A DNA stretch of 44,944 nt from Streptomyces sp. CB02923 (GTDB lineage: Bacteria; Actinomycetota; Actinomycetes; Streptomycetales; Streptomycetaceae): contig NZ_LWKZ01000013.1 of assembly GCF_001905005.1 (NCBI RefSeq), forward strand, positions 1-44,944, given 5' to 3'. Within the stretch, counting starts at the first letter, position 1. Each line of letters opens with the position of its first letter. The notes below the pieces were generated by a model. The model saw only the letters and a list, made by a program, of their open reading frames with translations. It did no database searches and was not told the origin of the DNA. Position numbers and translations under genes: made by a program. Below are positions 42,350-44,944 of this stretch, one piece after another.

Positions 42350-42419
42350 CCTCCCCTCCTGCCCCTGCGGGAGGATGGCCGTCGAACGCCCGTTCCTGCG
42401 CGAGTTGAGGTTGCACGCG

Positions 42420-44921
42420 ATGCCCACCAGCCCCGAGCCCGCTGCGCTGACGCCCCAGACCACCCCCGCCGCCACCCGCCGGACGCTGCGCGCGGATCAG
42501 CAGCGTGCGGTGGACAGCGGGGGACGCGGCCTGAGAAGGCCCAGGAGCCGCGGGCACATGGTCTCTGCGTGCGGGACCGGGAAGACGTTGATCGCGCTGC
42601 GGACGGCGGAGGCTCTCAAGATCCGGTTTCTGCTGGTGGTGGTGCCCTCAAGGGATCTGATCGGCCAATGGGCGGCAGTGGCCCGCGCAGACGGCCGGAC
42701 TGAGCAGTTGATGGCGGTGTCGTCGCTCAACGCCGACAAACACCCTGTGCTCGCCAAGGCGGGGGCGGCGTCTACGAGTTCGGGGGAGTACCTGGCGTAC
42801 TGGCTGGTCCAGCGGGCCAAGAAGGGCGAGCCGGCGACTGTGTTCGTCACCTTGGACTCGCTCCCCAGGGTCGAGGAGATCCAGCACTCCGTTTTCCCCG
42901 CGCCCGCCTTCGATCTCGCGATCGTGGACGAGGCGCACCGTACCGCGGGCAGTTGGGGCAAGGAATGGACGATGGTCCACGATTCCTCCCGCATCCGCGC
43001 CGACCGCCGTCTCTACCTGACTGCGACCCCGTATGAGTGGGAGGCGCCGCGCCTGGCCGAGGCCCCGGACACGCGCCCGCAGCTCAAGCGCACCGCAACG
43101 ACCGTCCCCACCTGGGAGTCCCCGTCCCTGATTGCCTCAATGGACGATGTGAAGGTGTTCGGGCCGCGCCTGCACACCTACACTCACGCCGAGGCGATCG
43201 AGGACGGCGTTCTCGCGGACTACCAGCTCCTCGTCCCCACGGTCACCGACACCGATCTGCGTACCGTCCTGGCCGACCCCGACCGTATGCACACCGGCTT
43301 CGCCCCGACCGCGCGCCGTACGACCGCCCTGCATCTGGCTGTCCTCAAAGCCATGCGCGAGCACGACCTCAAGCATGTGATCGTCTACTTCCAGCAGGTC
43401 GCCGACGCAGAAGACTTCGCCCGCCAATTTGGCCACACCCTGCGCACTCTCCCACCCGACCAACGCCCCTCCTGGGCGAGCACGCTGTCCGTCTCTTCGA
43501 TCAACGGCAACCACACCCCCGACCAACGCGCCACGCTCCTGACTCAGTTCGCCACCGCCGACCGTGCGGTGATCACCAACGCCCAGGTCCTGTCCGAGGG
43601 CATCGACCTGCCGGCCGTGGACGCGATCGTGTTCGCCTCCCGTACCGAGAGCGTGCGCCGCATCGTCCAGGCCCTGGGCCGCGCCCTGCGCAAACCCCCC
43701 ACCACCAAGGTGAAGACGGCGAGCCTGATCATCCCCGCCTACACCCCACCCAACTCTGATCTCACCGACCTCCTCAACACCCCCTTCGAAGCCCTCTGGC
43801 TGATCACCGCAGCGTTGCGCCATCACGACCAGACCATCGCCGCCCGCGCCCCGCGCAAGGCCACCGCGCACCGCCTGGACAGTGCCACCCACCGTCTGAT
43901 CGCCCGCCGGTTCCGCTTCGACTTCACCCTTGACCCGGGCACGATCGCCCAGGCGATGGACCTGTTGGCCTGGCCCTCAACCGGGGCAGCCCTCTCCGCG
44001 CCCCGCCGCGCGGGCCTGGCCGCCGCCCTCCGCTACCACGCCGAACACGGTCACTTGAAGGTCCCGGTCGATTACACCGACGCCTACGGCTACCGCCTGG
44101 GAGCCTTCATCGCCGGCCAGCGCACCGCCCGCCGCCGAGGCACCCTGAGCGCCGACTGGATCGCCGAACTCGACAACCTCGGCATGATCTGGGACGAGCA
44201 CGAGGCCGCCTTCGAATCCAACATGACCCTCGTCGAGGCCTTCTACGCAGAACACGGTCACCTCGCCATTCCCGTTCAGGATCTCGGCGGCCAGTTCCTC
44301 GTCGACCAGCGCGGCCTCGCCCGCAAAGGACGGCTCCCCGAAGCCCGCCACACACGTCTCACCGCCCTCGACCCCGACTGGCTCCTGCCGCACGGACCCG
44401 ACTGGCACCGCAAGTACCACCTCCTGGCCCGCCACCTCCACACCGGACACGACCCCGCCACCCTGCGCCGCGACACTGTCATCGACCACGTCAAAATCGG
44501 CACCTGGCTCCACCACCAACTCACCACCTTCAACGCCCTCAACGACGACCAACGCCGCCTCCTGACCCGCCTCGGCCTCACCCCCACTCACATCACCCTC
44601 ACGACGAAAACGAAGGCGAATAAGACCACCACCCCCGTCAGACTCAGCACCCCCAACACCAGAAAACGCCGCTCCTTCGAACAGACCGCCACACTGCTGC
44701 GCGCCTTCGTGGAACGGCACGGCCACCCTCCTGGTGCTCGGGAGGGGATCGACGTCGACGGAGAACGCGTGATGATCGGACCGTGGCTTTGCAAGACCCG
44801 CACCGCCCAGAAGAACGGTCAACTCTCCGAAAACAGAAGCCAGTTGATCCAGAGCATCCTCAACGAAGCCAGCGTCGTTCCTCCCGAAGAGGAGCGCCCC
44901 GGATTCTCAGAGATCCCGTAA
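42420..44921 (+). CDS. DEAH-box helicase with helicase-associated repeats
   Basis: An 833-aa superfamily 2 helicase. Walker A is VSACGTGKTLIAL and Walker B is LAIVDEAHRT; motif III SAT-like is LTATPYEW. The second RecA domain ends with VRRIVQALGRALRK (motif VI). After ~residue 500 come helicase-associated (HA) repeats, for example AALRYHAEHGHLKVPVDYTD and AFYAEHGHLAIPVQDLGGQF. The ATG at 42420 has TTGAGG 9 bases upstream; 42375 is also in frame but its GGAGG abuts the start. HA-repeat helicases occur in actinomycete accessory regions and some defence islands. The nuclease or partner, if any, is not in the window. Confidence 0.85.
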   Translation: MPTSPEPAALTPQTTPAATRRTLRADQQRAVDSGGRGLRRPRSRGHMVSACGTGKTLIALRTAEALKIRFLLVVVPSRDLIGQWAAVARADGRTEQLMAVSSLNADKHPVLAKAGAASTSSGEYLAYWLVQRAKKGEPATVFVTLDSLPRVEEIQHSVFPAPAFDLAIVDEAHRTAGSWGKEWTMVHDSSRIRADRRLYLTATPYEWEAPRLAEAPDTRPQLKRTATTVPTWESPSLIASMDDVKVFGPRLHTYTHAEAIEDGVLADYQLLVPTVTDTDLRTVLADPDRMHTGFAPTARRTTALHLAVLKAMREHDLKHVIVYFQQVADAEDFARQFGHTLRTLPPDQRPSWASTLSVSSINGNHTPDQRATLLTQFATADRAVITNAQVLSEGIDLPAVDAIVFASRTESVRRIVQALGRALRKPPTTKVKTASLIIPAYTPPNSDLTDLLNTPFEALWLITAALRHHDQTIAARAPRKATAHRLDSATHRLIARRFRFDFTLDPGTIAQAMDLLAWPSTGAALSAPRRAGLAAALRYHAEHGHLKVPVDYTDAYGYRLGAFIAGQRTARRRGTLSADWIAELDNLGMIWDEHEAAFESNMTLVEAFYAEHGHLAIPVQDLGGQFLVDQRGLARKGRLPEARHTRLTALDPDWLLPHGPDWHRKYHLLARHLHTGHDPATLRRDTVIDHVKIGTWLHHQLTTFNALNDDQRRLLTRLGLTPTHITLTTKTKANKTTTPVRLSTPNTRKRRSFEQTATLLRAFVERHGHPPGAREGIDVDGERVMIGPWLCKTRTAQKNGQLSENRSQLIQSILNEASVVPPEEERPGFSEIP

Positions 44922-44944
44922 CTTTTCTGCCCGCGATCCCACTA

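Overview
The window is very GC-rich DNA with many GTG starts, heavy use of 4-bp ATGA or GTGA gene overlaps, a MocR-type regulator, and a gene pair resembling the telomere proteins of linear Streptomyces replicons. It is best read as Streptomyces (or a close actinomycete) accessory DNA, such as a chromosome arm or linear plasmid. This assignment is inference; no rRNA, tRNA or core housekeeping gene was seen.

Region 1 (1-4.8 kb): a LacI-family regulator on the minus strand, followed by about 3 kb of decayed genes. One is a frameshifted LOG-family (lysine decarboxylase-like) gene. Two shorter remnants lie behind it.

Region 2 (4.2-25.2 kb): a small-molecule gene cluster without NRPS or PKS genes. 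The forward arm (4.8-15.2 kb) holds an NnrU/MddA-like membrane protein, an unrecognised 456-aa protein, an SDR, an Fe(II)/2-oxoglutarate oxygenase, a GNAT-like protein, an M20 amidohydrolase, a decayed amino-acid permease, a nitrilase-family hydrolase, a B3/B4-domain protein and a MocR regulator. The reverse arm (15.3-20.7 kb) holds a CreD-like lyase overlapping a CreE-like flavoenzyme, an ABM-domain protein and an ATP-grasp ligase. In the aspartate-nitrosuccinate pathway, CreE and CreD turn aspartate into nitrous acid plus fumarate. A third arm (21.2-25.2 kb) carries an MFS exporter, a dipeptide-epimerase-like enolase-superfamily enzyme and a second ATP-grasp ligase. The simplest reading is a peptide-like metabolite joined by ATP-grasp enzymes and carrying a nitrite-derived nitrogen. 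Two homologous ~410-bp control regions in opposite orientation, at 4258-4670 and 20724-21130, each contain two TCATACGTATGA-type palindromes 77-78 bp apart. They sit upstream of the 4830 gene and of the ATP-grasp/MFS pair, so the arms are probably co-regulated.

Region 3 (25.2-36.2 kb): a strong hairpin, then a tightly coupled gene set led by a Mu/TniA-type DDE transposase and a TniB/TnsC-like ATPase. It continues with a second ATPase, two related proteins that appear to have lost the nucleotide-binding residues, an HTH protein and one more unknown. Directly downstream are a small DNA-binding-like protein, a Tap-like protein and a Tpg-like protein.

Region 4 (36.2-44.9 kb): a TetR remnant and a small unknown gene, then a putative DNA base hypermodification or defence locus. 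It holds an HMUDK_hel-type 5-hmdU kinase-like protein, a thymidylate-synthase-like protein, an ImmA/IrrE metallopeptidase with an XRE regulator, an acyl carrier protein at the head of that operon, a divergent MazG-like pyrophosphohydrolase, an unknown protein and a DEAH helicase with helicase-associated repeats.
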